Position numbers and translations under genes: made by a program
Assembly: GCF_000147335.1 (NCBI RefSeq)
Contig: NC_014501.1
Span: 2,664,300-2,728,299, forward strand
DNA from: Gloeothece verrucosa PCC 7822
GTDB taxonomy: Bacteria; Cyanobacteriota; Cyanobacteriia; Cyanobacteriales; Microcystaceae
Direction: 5' to 3'
Length of the DNA stretch: 64,000 bases
Notes under the pieces: generated by a model
The model's input: only the letters and a program-made list of their open reading frames with translations
What the model was told of the DNA's origin: nothing
The model's database searches: none
Part shown: positions 52,891 to 63,668 of the stretch, piece by piece
How positions within the stretch are numbered: the stretch's first letter is position 1
How the letters are laid out: each line of letters opens with the position of its first letter

Positions 52891-55476
52891 CTATTTTTTT
52901 CCCTTAGTTTCTAACTTCAACACCCGGCTTTTTAGGTCTTGATTTTCCTGTTTCATCTGATCTAATTCCTCCCGTAACTCCTTAATTGCCTTATCAGAAC
53001 CTAAATTTTTCCGTACATTTTCTATCGCTTCCTCAGCCAGGCGGCGAACTCTTCCATCTGGGGTTTGTTCGGCTAAAGATTGTAAAATTCCCATCGCTTT
53101 TGGGGTTTCCATTTGTCCTAAAGCATTGGCCACTGCCACTTGAATTAAGAAAAAGCCTTCTTGAGAAAGAATCTCTAATTGCTCTAAAATGGTTGCTAAT
53201 TTATCGGGAGTTTGACCCGTAGAAACAGCCCCTAAAGCGCGAATAGCCGATAACCGTAAAGCTTGAGGAACACCGGGTTTTGTATATTCTAAAATCAAGT
53301 CAGCCGCCACCGGAGACGTTTTCAATTGACTTAACCCGCCAATAGCACCGGACCTTACTACTTCATTCCATCCGCCCCGTTCATGTAAAATCCATCTTAA
53401 TACATCAATCACTTCTCCTTCTTTCTCTTTTAAATTGCCAGAAACCATCCCACCTAAAACTCGCGCGGCCGATGCTTCTGTATAATAACTCGCATCACCT
53501 CGACACAAAAATTCTTTTACCGTTTCATAAGTTTGAAAGGTTTTTATCTCTCCTAATGCTTCTATTACAGCGCGGCGAACTTTGGCATTCTCATCTTCTA
53601 AGCCCTTAATTAAAGCCGTTGCCGCTTGAGTGAGTTGTATTTTTCCTAACTGTTTAGCGACCTCAAAACGAACTCCCCAAAATCGATCTGTTCTCAGAGA
53701 TTCAGATAGCGCGTCAATGGCTTCTAGCCCTCCTTTTTTAGCAATAGTAATGGCTGCATAGATCCGAGAGATGGGATCAGGGTCATATTTTAACTGTGCT
53801 ATGAGTTCTGATAGGGGATAGTCTAACTCAACCGTTTTTAAGAAATTATTGCCCACATCAAAACTGATAAAATCGGGTTTTTTCTTGCGGGGAATATAAA
53901 AAGTTTGTTCTTTTTCATGGAGGCGAAATGTATAAGTTTTGAGTTTGATTTTTTCGGTATCGTCTTTGTGTTTAAGATAGCCAAAGCCCACCGGTATTTT
54001 TAGATCAAATAATTCTTTTTCGTTATCTTTGGCTTGAGTTTGAGTCACCGTTAACTTAACTAATTTACTATCTCCATCCCAAGAATAGGCAATTTTTAAA
54101 TCGGGATGTCCTCCGCGAAAAACATATTGATCAAAAATGAAAGAAAGATTATAGCCGGTGGCTTTATCGATCGCTCTCAATAAATCTATGGTTTCTACGG
54201 TAGAGTGAGCGTTATCATTCACAAAAGTATGAATCGCTTTATAAAATAATTCATCCCCTAAAACTGTGCGAATGATATGATAAACACAAGCGCCCTTTTC
54301 ATACAAATGACGGTCATAAAGTTCGATGGCTTCTCGATAAACATGAGTCACAATAGGGCGACGATAACGCGAAGCATCTTCCTCTAAATAACTTCTCGCT
54401 TCTCCTAATAAATAATAAGCCGCTTCATCTGGACCATATTCCTGCTCTGTCCATAATACCTCAGAATAAGAAGCCATTCCCTCTTTAATCCAAGCATGGG
54501 ACCAATGTTTAATAACGACCAAGTCCCCGAACCATTGATGAGCCAATTCATGAGCCACTAAACTTTCTGTGCTACGGTTATCAATAGCGGCTCTTTGATC
54601 CAATAAACAGCGATCAGTGAGTAAGGTGGTAGAAGTATTTTCCATTCCCCCAAAGATAAAATCATCCACGCAAACTTGAGCATATTTAGGAAAGGGATAA
54701 CGATAGCCAAACTTTTGACTAAAAAAGTCGATCATGCGCGGCGTTTTCGACATACTCCGCCACCCATCTTCTTCTCGGCCTTTTTGCACGTAGTAGAGAA
54801 CCGGGACATCATGCCATTGATCTCGCATTTCGGCAAAATCTCCCACCGCTAAAGTCATCAAATAGGTAGGATGCACTTGCTTTTGTAGCCAATGGTAAAT
54901 TTTTTCTTCTCCGACTTCTTCAGTGTGGATCAATTCCCCATTAGAAATGGCTAAATAGTATTTAGGAACTTTTACGCGAATTTCTGAAGTGGCTAGTTGT
55001 CCGGGATAATCAAAACAGGGAAACCAAAACCTAGAGTCTTCATCCTCTCCTTGAGTCCAAACTTGAACCGGTTTATGGGGATAATATTCTTCTGGACCGA
55101 CAAAATATAAGCCGCGCTGAGGTTGAATAGCTTGGTAATTAATAGCAATATTAATAGGTCTTTCTTCGGTGGGGTTAAGCAGATTAATGATTAACTGATT
55201 TCCATCATAATCATAGGGTTGACTCACACTATCGACCAAAACCGATTCTATTTGTAACTTGACCGCATCTAGCGTTAATTGAGTAATTCCCCGGCGAACA
55301 GGAGTCAGCCTAATGGTACAAGTTCCTTGAAAACTTTTATTAGGAATATTTAAAGATAAGTCTAAAAAAATATGATTAACTTGTCCAGGGCGATCAGGGT
55401 TGTAGTGGGGTTTCGCGCCTGGGAGTTCAAAGGGTTTACGGTTGTTGTCTTCGCTGTCGAAATAGGTGTTTAACAT
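52891..55476 (-). CDS. M1-family aminopeptidase with C-terminal HEAT repeats
   Basis: An 861-residue zinc metallopeptidase. The substrate motif GGMENTSTTLL lies near residue 285, the zinc motif HELAHQWFGD near 312 and the third ligand Glu in WIKEGMASYSE about 20 residues on. The C-terminal third is made of HEAT-like helical repeats (IDALSESLRTDRFWGVRFEV, KVRRAVIEALGEIKTF, ALRLSAIRALGAVST), ending in a predicted coiled coil (ELREELDQMKQENQDLKSRV). This differs from PepN-type enzymes. No signal peptide is seen. Secure at family level. Confidence 0.9.
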   Translation of the reverse strand: MLNTYFDSEDNNRKPFELPGAKPHYNPDRPGQVNHIFLDLSLNIPNKSFQGTCTIRLTPVRRGITQLTLDAVKLQIESVLVDSVSQPYDYDGNQLIINLLNPTEERPINIAINYQAIQPQRGLYFVGPEEYYPHKPVQVWTQGEDEDSRFWFPCFDYPGQLATSEIRVKVPKYYLAISNGELIHTEEVGEEKIYHWLQKQVHPTYLMTLAVGDFAEMRDQWHDVPVLYYVQKGREEDGWRSMSKTPRMIDFFSQKFGYRYPFPKYAQVCVDDFIFGGMENTSTTLLTDRCLLDQRAAIDNRSTESLVAHELAHQWFGDLVVIKHWSHAWIKEGMASYSEVLWTEQEYGPDEAAYYLLGEARSYLEEDASRYRRPIVTHVYREAIELYDRHLYEKGACVYHIIRTVLGDELFYKAIHTFVNDNAHSTVETIDLLRAIDKATGYNLSFIFDQYVFRGGHPDLKIAYSWDGDSKLVKLTVTQTQAKDNEKELFDLKIPVGFGYLKHKDDTEKIKLKTYTFRLHEKEQTFYIPRKKKPDFISFDVGNNFLKTVELDYPLSELIAQLKYDPDPISRIYAAITIAKKGGLEAIDALSESLRTDRFWGVRFEVAKQLGKIQLTQAATALIKGLEDENAKVRRAVIEALGEIKTFQTYETVKEFLCRGDASYYTEASAARVLGGMVSGNLKEKEGEVIDVLRWILHERGGWNEVVRSGAIGGLSQLKTSPVAADLILEYTKPGVPQALRLSAIRALGAVSTGQTPDKLATILEQLEILSQEGFFLIQVAVANALGQMETPKAMGILQSLAEQTPDGRVRRLAEEAIENVRKNLGSDKAIKELREELDQMKQENQDLKSRVLKLETKGKK

Positions 55477-55777
55477 ATCGTCTATTTGTCAATTGGCTTC
55501 TTGACTTTTGTTATCATTTCCTGATTTTTCTGGATGATTGAGAATTCATTGTTTACGGTTTATGGATGACATTCAGTATCTACAATGAATAATCAACAAG
55601 CAAAACTCAATAGTCATGATAACTTTAACCCTTCAGTCTGGGTTAACTTTAAGTTTTATTACAAATTTTGTTAAGCTCTATTTCAACTTTGGACAAACTA
55701 GAGGGATCTCGATCATAGATAGTAGAACTCTATGGTAGGATGCCATTCGTACTCGCTCAAAGTTTAGGAGAAAGACC
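55477..55777. promoter_or_regulatory. Divergent spacer between M1 peptidase and chlP
   Basis: The 301-base spacer holds an inverted repeat TTAACCC-8-GGGTTAA at 55625-55646, about 130 bases before chlP, which could be an operator. No clear -10/-35 pair was identified. The chlP ribosome site AGGAG is at about 55766. Confidence 0.4.
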
Positions 55778-56998
55778 TTGGTGTTAAGGGTTGCTGTTGT
55801 TGGTTCAGGTCCGGCCGGCTCCTCGGCGGCGGAAACACTAGCTAAAGCTGGAATTGAAACTTATCTGTTTGAACGGAAGCTAGATAATGCTAAACCCTGC
55901 GGTGGGGCTATTCCCCTGTGCATGGTGAGCGAATTTGATCTCCCGCCGGAAATTATTGATAGACGGGTGAGAAAGATGAAAATGATCTCCCCCTCTAATA
56001 TTGAAGTTGACATAAATCTAGATAACCAAGAAGAATATATAGGAATGTGTCGTCGGGAAGTCCTCGATGGCTATATGCGTAACCGCGCGGCTAAATTAGG
56101 GGCGACCTTAATCAATGCAACGGTTTATAAATTAGATATCCCCACTAATAATACAGACCCTTATACCATTCATTACGCGGATCACTCCGATGGCAGTATA
56201 GAAGGGATTAAGAAAACCCTAAAAGTCGATGTGGTTATTGGTGCAGATGGGGCAAATTCTCGCATCGCCAAGGCCATTGATGCAGGAGACTATAATTATG
56301 CGATCGCTTTTCAAGAACGCATTCGTCTGCCTCAAGATAAAATGGCCTATTACGAAGACATGGCAGAAATGTATGTCGGAAAAGATGTTTCTCCTGACTT
56401 TTACGCTTGGGTATTCCCCAAATATGACCACGTGGCCGTTGGAACCGGCACCATGAAGGTTAATAAGGCCATGATTAAAGATTTGCAAGCCGGCATTCGT
56501 ACCCGCGCCGCTCGCAAATTAGAAGGCGGAGAGATTATTAAAGTTGAGGCACACCCGATCCCAGAACATCCCCGTCCTCGTCGTGTGGTTGGGCGCGTGG
56601 CGTTAGTGGGGGATGCTGCGGGTACTGTAACGAAGTCTTCTGGAGAAGGGATCTACTTTGCGGCGAAGTCGGCGCGGATGTGTGCTGAAACCATTGTGGA
56701 AACCTCTAACGGCGGACAGCGCATTCCTACCGAAGATGACCTCAAGCTTTATCTCAAGCGTTGGGATAAGAAATATGGCATGACTTACCTTGTCCTAGAT
56801 ATTTTACAACGGGTTTTCTATCGGTCTGATGCCGCCCGGGAAGCTTTTGTAGAAATGTGTTCGGATAAGGATGTTCAACGTTTAACCTTTGACAGTTATC
56901 TATATAAGACTGTTGTGCCGGCTAACCCCCTCATTCAAATGAAAATTACTGCCAAAACCATTGGTAGTTTACTACGGGGTTATGCGTTAGCACCTTAG
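55778..56998 (+). CDS. chlP: Geranylgeranyl reductase ChlP
   Basis: Reduces geranylgeranyl groups to phytyl for chlorophyll and tocopherol. The 406-residue flavoprotein starts with the FAD motif VAVVGSGPAGSSAAETLAKA, then KPCGGAIPLCMVSEFDLP, GADGANSRIAKAID near 155 and VALVGDAAGTVTKSSGEGI near 275, all typical of ChlP. By homology the protein begins MVLRVAVVG, which makes the start a TTG at 55778; a GTG at 55781 is the alternative. AGGAG lies 7-10 bases upstream. A strong terminator follows at 57023. Confidence 0.95.
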   Translation: MVLRVAVVGSGPAGSSAAETLAKAGIETYLFERKLDNAKPCGGAIPLCMVSEFDLPPEIIDRRVRKMKMISPSNIEVDINLDNQEEYIGMCRREVLDGYMRNRAAKLGATLINATVYKLDIPTNNTDPYTIHYADHSDGSIEGIKKTLKVDVVIGADGANSRIAKAIDAGDYNYAIAFQERIRLPQDKMAYYEDMAEMYVGKDVSPDFYAWVFPKYDHVAVGTGTMKVNKAMIKDLQAGIRTRAARKLEGGEIIKVEAHPIPEHPRPRRVVGRVALVGDAAGTVTKSSGEGIYFAAKSARMCAETIVETSNGGQRIPTEDDLKLYLKRWDKKYGMTYLVLDILQRVFYRSDAAREAFVEMCSDKDVQRLTFDSYLYKTVVPANPLIQMKITAKTIGSLLRGYALAP

Positions 56999-57022
56999 TA
57001 AGGTTAGTTAAAAAACTCTATT

Positions 57023-57051
57023 TAGGGGCAAGTATAGCCGCTTGGCCCCTA
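57023..57051 (+). terminator. Rho-independent terminator after chlP
   Basis: Stem TAGGGGCAAG / CTTGGCCCCTA with an 8-base loop and one bulged C, followed by TTTTATCG and a run of eight T. It lies between convergent genes; the T-run favours chlP. Confidence 0.75.
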
Positions 57052-57072
57052 TTTTATCGTTTTTTTTGCCTT

Positions 57073-58014
57073 CTAATACCATAATTGCGGAATAAGGTCA
57101 TAATGACCAGCTTGTTCAGAGGGAAATTCTCCGGCTTCTATTTTTTCAATAATATGAGGTAAAGCTTTAATAAAAGCGGGACTTCTATCAATAGGATGTA
57201 GAGTCCAAGCTTTGGGATTTGTTAAAGTTGCTCGTATATAATCAGTTTGTTCTAGTTTTTTAGATACCATGATTTCCCAAGATTCTAATTTACCTTTCCC
57301 TGCATAAATATTCAAATAATTTTTTATAAATAGAGGAAATCGATTGAGGAACGATTGCCGATAAGAACGCCAAATAATCGGTAAAGGAAGCAACTGCTCA
57401 AAACGTTTACGGTTAATTAAATATAGACGACTGCCAAAGAATTTAAATTGATAAAAACCATCAGGATGTAATTGATAAGAGGCTTTTTGAAAGATCGTTC
57501 CATCGGCTGTAGGCGGTCCCGCAAGAGGTCTAACAAACATTATCTTAGAATGCTTGTCCATTAACTCTATCCCTTCTTTTATCCAACTAAAATCCGGCTG
57601 TTGGTACATCATCATATCGCTATCAAAATGCACCATATAATCGCTTTTACATTCTTCAATCTTAAAAATAGAACCTAAAATTGGATAACCTTTGTAGTTA
57701 TGAGTAGCACGAAGCGGACTCCCAAAATGTTTGTTAAATATACGTTGGCGATAGCTAGGATCATAATTAAAATCCACGACTCGATCAATAACTTTCGCTT
57801 CTAATAATTTTTGAGTTAGGGTTCTGAGTTCTTCCATTGTCCCAATACCAGGACGTAACAGTTTATCACCACTCAAAGGAGCCGTATCTATCGCTAACAC
57901 CCGTTCCTCAAAGGGAAAGTGACTCATTCTGAGTATATGAGGTATGGTGTGCATCATGAACGCTACATCAGTGCGTGCTACAAAAATCCAGAGAGAACAG
58001 GTTGGAAAATTCAT
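57073..58014 (-). CDS. Glycosyltransferase-like protein
   Basis: A roughly 313-residue protein resembling GT-A nucleotide-sugar transferases: CSLWIFVARTDVAFMMHTIPH at the start, then YMVHFDSDMMMYQQPDFSW near 120, with a DxD-type metal motif. RMSHFPFEERVLAIDT and SRLYLINRKRFEQLLPLP are further structured parts. No membrane span is visible. The start at 58014 (MNFPTCSLW) is chosen because the upstream extension to 58092 lacks homology. Donor and acceptor are unknown. It stands alone. Confidence 0.6.
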   Translation of the reverse strand: MNFPTCSLWIFVARTDVAFMMHTIPHILRMSHFPFEERVLAIDTAPLSGDKLLRPGIGTMEELRTLTQKLLEAKVIDRVVDFNYDPSYRQRIFNKHFGSPLRATHNYKGYPILGSIFKIEECKSDYMVHFDSDMMMYQQPDFSWIKEGIELMDKHSKIMFVRPLAGPPTADGTIFQKASYQLHPDGFYQFKFFGSRLYLINRKRFEQLLPLPIIWRSYRQSFLNRFPLFIKNYLNIYAGKGKLESWEIMVSKKLEQTDYIRATLTNPKAWTLHPIDRSPAFIKALPHIIEKIEAGEFPSEQAGHYDLIPQLWY

Positions 58015-58280
58015 AATGCTCCGTACAGATAGATTAACCTGAGTTGGGGATAAGGAAAGGGAGAGGTGATCGACTGAAAAACCGAAAACCATTCAGCCAC
58101 CTCGCTCTATGCTTAGTATAAATTTTTAATTTTGCCATGTCGATTATTTTTGTCAACAATTTGAACCTCAATGGTAAAAAAACCTACTTAATTATGGACT
58201 GACTACTCGACTCTGCTTAACGCGAACTCAGGTTAGATTACTTTTGTATTATGTTAGTGGTTTTAACGCTCATAATATAA

Positions 58281-58309
58281 AAGAGACAAGGTTAATAGTC
58301 TTGTCTCTT
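58281..58309 (-). terminator. Rho-independent terminator after ftsH
   Basis: Perfect 10-base stem AAGAGACAAG / CTTGTCTCTT with a 9-base loop. On the minus strand it is followed by TTTTATATTATG, so it ends ftsH, whose stop is about 30 bases before. The rest of the spacer up to the glycosyltransferase gene shows nothing else. Confidence 0.75.
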
Positions 58310-58339
58310 CGATGAGGTTTATTAATATTTAGACCGCCT

Positions 58340-60358
58340 TTAGACAAAAGATTGAACAGTTGGGGAATGAGTCTGAAAGTTTTGTAAAGATTCTTGTAAA
58401 GAAGCAACCTGATTTAAAAGATTGTGAAGTGCTTCTCCTTCGATGACCTCAGTTTCTAATAATTGTTGAGTAATCTGATTAAGTAGACTCCGATTATAGT
58501 TTAAAATGATTAACGCTTGCTGATAACTGCCCTCGACAATTTGTTTGACCTCTTCATCAATCGCTTTAGCGGTTTCATCGCTAACCGGACGGCGGTTACT
58601 TCCATTGCCGTAGTTCAAAAAGTTACTGGAATTTCCCTTATCATAGGCTAAAGGTCCCAGTACCTTACTCATTCCATAAGTGGTTACCATGCGTTCAGCA
58701 ATTTCAGTCGCCCGTCGTAAATCATCAGAAGCACCATTCGTTACATGGCCAAAGATGATTTCTTCTGCCGCCCGGCCACCTAGTAACATGGCAATTTGTT
58801 GGCGATATTCCTCTTCAGTCATTAAAAAACGGTCTTCGGTGGGAAGTTTGAGGGTATAACCCAAAGCTGACATCCCCCGAGGCACGATGGAAATTTTCTC
58901 AACTTTGCCGCCGCCAGGCATCACAGCGCCCACGATTGCATGACCGACTTCATGATAAGCCACAATCTCTTTTTCTTCTTGGCTGAGAACTCGACTTTTC
59001 TTTTCTAATCCGGCGATGACTCGTTCGATGGCTTCTTTAAAATCTTGCTGAGAAACTTTTTCCTGTTGCCTACGGGCAGCCAATAGGGCAGCCTCATTGA
59101 CTAAATTGGCTAAATCTGCACCGGCAAAACCGGGAGTCGAAGTGGCGATCGCTTTTAGATTCACATCCTCGGCTAACTGAATCTTGCGGGCATAAATTTC
59201 TAGAATGGCTAAGCGTCCTGATAAATCCGGACGATCTACCAAGACTTGACGATCAAATCTGCCTGGACGTAACAAGGCTGGATCTAGGGTTTCTGGGCGG
59301 TTGGTAGCGGCTAAAACAATGACGGTCGCCTCTCCCACACCAAACCCATCCATTTCGGTTAATAACTGATTGAGGGTTTGTTCGCGTTCATCATTACCGC
59401 CACTGCTTGTCCCCCCACTGGCGCGGGATTTTCCAATGGCATCTAATTCATCAATAAATATAATACAGGGCGCTTGCTGTTTAGCCTGTTCAAATAAATC
59501 TCGGACTCGCGCCGCACCCGTTCCGACAAATAATTCTACAAATTCTGAGGCAGAAATACTAAAAAAGGTGACTCCGGCTTCTCCGGCTACGGCTTTGGCT
59601 AATAAGGTTTTACCAGTCCCCGGTGGTCCCACTAATAGCACTCCTTTAGGAATACGTGCCCCAATACGCTTAAAACGTTCTGGATCTTTGAGAAACTCGA
59701 CAATTTCTACTAATTCAGTTTTCGCCTCTTCTGCTCCTGCTACATCAGCAAAAGTAATTTGATCGGCTTCTCCCTCTAGATAAACTTTGGCCTTATTTTT
59801 ATTAAACAGAAGAGAATGACGAGTATCATCATTGCGATAGACAAAATACTGCATCGCCGCCACTAATATTATCGGAGGCACAACCCAGGCTAATAGAGTG
59901 GTTAACCAGCCATATTTAGGCGGGGGGGCGGCTTCAAAGACAACGCCTTTAGCTCTAAGAAATTGGGGAAGTTGTGGATCACTCAGAGGAATGGTGGCTA
60001 GGATTTTGCCGGGTTGAGTATTGGTTGTGCCTTCGGAGCGACTGCCAGATGAATAAAAAGGATTGCCGCTATCTTGTGGCGTGATCGGATTACTGGGGAT
60101 GACATTTTCTAGTGCTGGAAGATCAGAAGGAGAAGGCTTAAGCTTGTAGAGAATGATCTCATCCCCGATTCTTGCCTGTTCTACTTCTCCTTTGTCCACT
60201 TGTTCTAAAAAGGTACTGTAAGGATTCAGGGGAATATCTGAAACACTGGCAGAACGGGGCCAAAATAAATAGGCAACGAACGATACACCAGCCAGAATCA
60301 GGATCAAGCTGCCGAGGGGTGGAATTCGAGGCGGTTGCCATTTATTTTTAATCGTCAT
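58340..60358 (-). CDS. ftsH: ATP-dependent zinc metalloprotease FtsH
   Basis: Membrane-bound AAA protease that degrades damaged membrane proteins, including photosystem II D1 in cyanobacteria. The 672-residue protein has an N-terminal span (about 14-32), a periplasmic/lumenal loop, a second span near 150, Walker [20 protein letters not shown] near 243, Walker [12 protein letters not shown], the second region of homology [20 protein letters not shown], and the zinc site HEVGHAIVG near 472. Cyanobacteria have four FtsH; which one this is cannot be told here. It is monocistronic, with its own terminator. Confidence 0.95.
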   Translation of the reverse strand: MTIKNKWQPPRIPPLGSLILILAGVSFVAYLFWPRSASVSDIPLNPYSTFLEQVDKGEVEQARIGDEIILYKLKPSPSDLPALENVIPSNPITPQDSGNPFYSSGSRSEGTTNTQPGKILATIPLSDPQLPQFLRAKGVVFEAAPPPKYGWLTTLLAWVVPPIILVAAMQYFVYRNDDTRHSLLFNKNKAKVYLEGEADQITFADVAGAEEAKTELVEIVEFLKDPERFKRIGARIPKGVLLVGPPGTGKTLLAKAVAGEAGVTFFSISASEFVELFVGTGAARVRDLFEQAKQQAPCIIFIDELDAIGKSRASGGTSSGGNDEREQTLNQLLTEMDGFGVGEATVIVLAATNRPETLDPALLRPGRFDRQVLVDRPDLSGRLAILEIYARKIQLAEDVNLKAIATSTPGFAGADLANLVNEAALLAARRQQEKVSQQDFKEAIERVIAGLEKKSRVLSQEEKEIVAYHEVGHAIVGAVMPGGGKVEKISIVPRGMSALGYTLKLPTEDRFLMTEEEYRQQIAMLLGGRAAEEIIFGHVTNGASDDLRRATEIAERMVTTYGMSKVLGPLAYDKGNSSNFLNYGNGSNRRPVSDETAKAIDEEVKQIVEGSYQQALIILNYNRSLLNQITQQLLETEVIEGEALHNLLNQVASLQESLQNFQTHSPTVQSFV

Positions 60359-60654
60359 ACTTTTTTAGCGTCCAGCTTTACTCATCTTTAATTTTAGCAA
60401 TTTGTCGAGACATTTTTTGTTCAACCTATTCGCTATTCTCCCCAAGTTGCCAAATTATCCCTTCTTTTTCTGAGCAATAGGTGGTCTACAAGTTTTTACC
60501 TAAACTGAGTAATATTTGTGTTTAAACTTTACAAGGGAAAAGGGTATTTTTTCGCAAAACCTTTCTTCAGACAGAAGGCTTACTCAACAGTTGTCGATAG
60601 CTTGAACAATAAAGACATAACCATCTCGCGCTTCTAAGCGTTGAAAATTAAGCT

Positions 60655-60900
60655 ATGGCAGAACCCACCCCAGATAATCCCGAAACCCTCTCTAAAGATG
60701 TAGCAGAGAATGCAGGAGCTAGAACAGCCGCAACCAATAGTAATCCCTCTATTAGTGAAGAAGAAGCTCTTAACGCTGCTGCGGGAGAGACTCCTAATGC
60801 CGCCGGTTCCACTGCACCTTCTAGCGCAGAAGATCATGTTCCTAGCCGCTCTGATCCCCATGCTAGTGATCTTCCCACCAGTTACGATCCTCAACCCTAG
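60655..60900 (+). CDS. Small Ala/Pro/Ser-rich hypothetical protein
   Basis: 81 residues, MAEPTPDNPETLSKDVAENA at the start, rich in Ala, Pro, Ser and Glu, likely disordered. No family recognised. Weak ribosome site. It lies 34 bases upstream of the amylase-family gene on the same strand and may be co-transcribed. The 60359-60654 spacer before it holds the divergent ftsH promoter region; I could not define any site there. Confidence 0.5.
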   Translation: MAEPTPDNPETLSKDVAENAGARTAATNSNPSISEEEALNAAAGETPNAAGSTAPSSAEDHVPSRSDPHASDLPTSYDPQP

Positions 60901-60934
60901 GGACTTGTATTGCACAACTTTCTAAGCTAAATTT

Positions 60935-62575
60935 ATGTCCCAGTTAATAGACTTTCAATTATTGGCTCCTTATAATCAAGAAGCCGCTTTAATCGGCTCT
61001 TTTTCTGATTGGCAACCGATTTCAATGGAAAAAGATGAGCGTGGCTATTTCCGAACTCAAATTGCATTAGAGGATGGAGAGTATCAATATCGATTCCGAA
61101 TTCGCTCAAAAAGTGGGTTTCTAGAACCCAATCAATGGGTTGAAATCGTTGACCCTTACGCTACCTATGTGATTGATGATAGCGAGCAAAAAGGCATTAT
61201 TCGTATCAAAGATGGGCAAAAAATTGTTGATACTGTTGATACTTATGTTTGGCAACATGATGATAAACCTCTGCCTTTTAATGAGCAATTAGTCATCTAT
61301 GAAATGCACATTACCGCTTTTGGCGGCGACCAATATGCACAAGTGATTGAAAAGTTAGATTATCTTTCTGACTTAGGGATTAATGCTATCGAACTGATGC
61401 CCGTTACCGAATATCCCGGGCGAAAAAATTGGGGTTATCAAGCGCGTTATTTTTTTGCCGCCGAATCGAGCTACGGAACCACAGAAGACTTAAAACAATT
61501 GATTGATGAATGTCATGCTCGAGGAATACGAGTTATTCTGGATATGATGTTAAATCATTCAGAAGAGTCATGCCCTCTGAGACAAATTGATCATGATTAT
61601 TGGTATTATCATGAAGCCCGTGATCCGAAGAATTATTGGGGGCCGGAATTTAATTATGAGCATTATGATGAAAATTTAGGGATAAAACCCGCTTGGCAAT
61701 TTAGTGGTGATGTGGTTCGCTTCTGGATTCAAGAATATCATATTGATGGTATTCGTTATGATGCGGCGCGGCAATTGGCTAATTATGATTTTATGCACTG
61801 GATAGTTGAAGAAGCTAAAAAAGCTGCCGGTTCAAAGCCTTTTTATAACATTGCTGAACATATTCCTGATACTCCTACAATTACGAATATTGATGGCCCG
61901 ATGGATGGGTGCTGGCATGAGGCTTTTTATCATTTGGTTATTGCTCAACTTTGCGGAGCATCTTTCAATTTAGAAGAACTTAAAAAAGCAATTGATTGTA
62001 AGATTCAAGGCTATATGGGAGTCACCAATGTGGTCAATTATTTAGGAAATCATGACCAAGAAAGATTGATGGTCGGGTTGGCTAATCATAATCTTTTTGA
62101 TAAAGCGGCTTTTAAACGGGCTAAATTAGGGGCGGTTTTGTTAATGACGGCTCTTGGTATTCCCCAGATTTGGATGGGGGAAGAGTTTGGCAATTGTGAG
62201 CGAAAAGAAACTAATCAACTGCCTAATATTGATTGGACTTTATTAAACAATGAGCCGAATAGAAGTTTGTTTGAATATTATCGGGGATTAATTGAACTCC
62301 GAAAAAATAATTCTGTATTTTATGGCACAAATATAGAGTTTTTTCATGAGAATCCAGACCACCAAGTTTTTGCCTATAGCCGATGGAATGAACAGGGAAA
62401 TAGAGTGGTGGTTGTCGTGAATTTTTCCGATAATTATTTAGGGGGTTATACTGTGCCGAATTTCCCCTCTGATGGCACTTGGCATGAGTGGACAATGAAT
62501 TGGGATGTCGAGGTGAATAATCAGCAATTGAGCCTAGGTTTGCCGGAATATTCGGCTCTCGTGTTTATTGCTTAA
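60935..62575 (+). CDS. Alpha-amylase family glycoside hydrolase (GH13) with N-terminal CBM48-like domain
   Basis: Acts on alpha-glucans. The 546-residue protein begins with a CBM48/E-set-like domain (QEAALIGSFSDWQPISMEKD, EYQYRFRI), as in branching and debranching enzymes, then a GH13 barrel: INAIELMPVTEYPG, the nucleophile Asp in DGIRYDAARQL near 275, NIAEHIPDTP near 305 where the acid Glu lies, and VNYLGNHDQERL with the transition-state Asp. It resembles branching-enzyme-like or trehalohydrolase-type GH13 of cyanobacteria; exact specificity is unclear. It is likely part of glycogen turnover. Confidence 0.85.
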   Translation: MSQLIDFQLLAPYNQEAALIGSFSDWQPISMEKDERGYFRTQIALEDGEYQYRFRIRSKSGFLEPNQWVEIVDPYATYVIDDSEQKGIIRIKDGQKIVDTVDTYVWQHDDKPLPFNEQLVIYEMHITAFGGDQYAQVIEKLDYLSDLGINAIELMPVTEYPGRKNWGYQARYFFAAESSYGTTEDLKQLIDECHARGIRVILDMMLNHSEESCPLRQIDHDYWYYHEARDPKNYWGPEFNYEHYDENLGIKPAWQFSGDVVRFWIQEYHIDGIRYDAARQLANYDFMHWIVEEAKKAAGSKPFYNIAEHIPDTPTITNIDGPMDGCWHEAFYHLVIAQLCGASFNLEELKKAIDCKIQGYMGVTNVVNYLGNHDQERLMVGLANHNLFDKAAFKRAKLGAVLLMTALGIPQIWMGEEFGNCERKETNQLPNIDWTLLNNEPNRSLFEYYRGLIELRKNNSVFYGTNIEFFHENPDHQVFAYSRWNEQGNRVVVVVNFSDNYLGGYTVPNFPSDGTWHEWTMNWDVEVNNQQLSLGLPEYSALVFIA

Positions 62576-63668
62576 AAAGTTATAAGTAGGTGGACAAAAT
62601 TAAGAAGGGTGTAGGGGGTAGGGGAATAGGCGTGAGGAAAGGGTTAGAGATTTATTTCTTAACTTGAGCATATTAAATTTAAATTTCTTGGGGAATGGGA
62701 AATGGGTAAAAGATAAAATAGCCTTTGTCCTTTCCCCTTTAACCTTTCCCCTTTAACCTTTCCCCTCTAACCTTTCCCCTTTAACCCTTCCCCGATTTGA
62801 GAAGGTTTTAAATAAATTGGTGCAAGATCTGAGGTCACCCTATGGAGGGCAGCATTTAAATACACTGTTATCTACTGTAATGCAATTTTTCAGACGCTCG
62901 CTCATGAATTCCTGAAAATTTTTATCAATTAAATTGAACAAGATGAAACCCTGCTCAAAGCCTTATCTAGGTTGGGTTTGCCCACAACGAGACTCTATCT
63001 ATAAATTTTAGATAAGCTTTAGTCTTTTTCAGAAAGGTTTGCTCTCATGAGGAAAAAGTTTTCTATAACTTTTGTTTCAAAAAATTTGTATGATTTATTA
63101 TTTAATAACTTTAATCAATATCGCTACTTAAGCTTAAAAATACAGTGTAATTTTATGTACTTCAAACGGCTGTTACAGTGTATTATTCTGTAAAATATTA
63201 AGAAATTTTGGTGAAAACATAGTTATATAATGTTATACATTTTTGCTTAATGTAAAGAAATATAAACAAAAATCTGAACAAAACTAGGGGTAAATTGAGC
63301 ATCAAGGCGATTTTTTCATCATATTTTTAATATTACTTAATATAAATATTGCAAAAAATTAACAATTAAAGTAAGCCTCCGGGTACTTATTAAGAATTAT
63401 TAAGCTCTCTCATTTAACGGATTTTTTTAGATAGAATGCGATATACATAGACAAATAAATTTCCCACTAAAAACCAATTAGCAAAGAAAAAAATTTCAAA
63501 CCATTACACTAAAGAGAGACATTTATCTGATGTAAGGTGAGCTTAAAAAAATTCTTTAACAACTGAACTTAATAAGTCCCAGTGCCCAACTCTCAATTTT
63601 ATGGCTCTCCTAATCACCTCTCTTGAATCCCTTTCGATTACCCTTAACCTTTACCCGTAGGAGCAAGC
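62576..63668. promoter_or_regulatory. Long AT-rich spacer upstream of malate synthase
   Basis: This 1.1-kb stretch has no convincing gene. It begins with the polypyrimidine repeat at 62729-62793. TACAGTGTA occurs at 63141-63149 and again at 63174-63182, exactly 33 bases apart, and its inverse TACACTGT at about 62861. These may be binding sites for a regulator of the downstream gene. The final 200 bases before the ATG are very AT-rich; GTAGGAG is the ribosome site at about 63657. A leader RNA is possible but not shown. Confidence 0.5.
62729..62793. repeat. 14-bp tandem repeat CCTTTCCCCTTTAA
   Basis: Four full units of CCTTTCCCCTTTAA (one with C for T) plus a partial fifth. Purely pyrimidine-rich with AA spacers. 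A similar polypyrimidine tract lies at 6719-6750 in the trp-scy spacer. Confidence 0.9.
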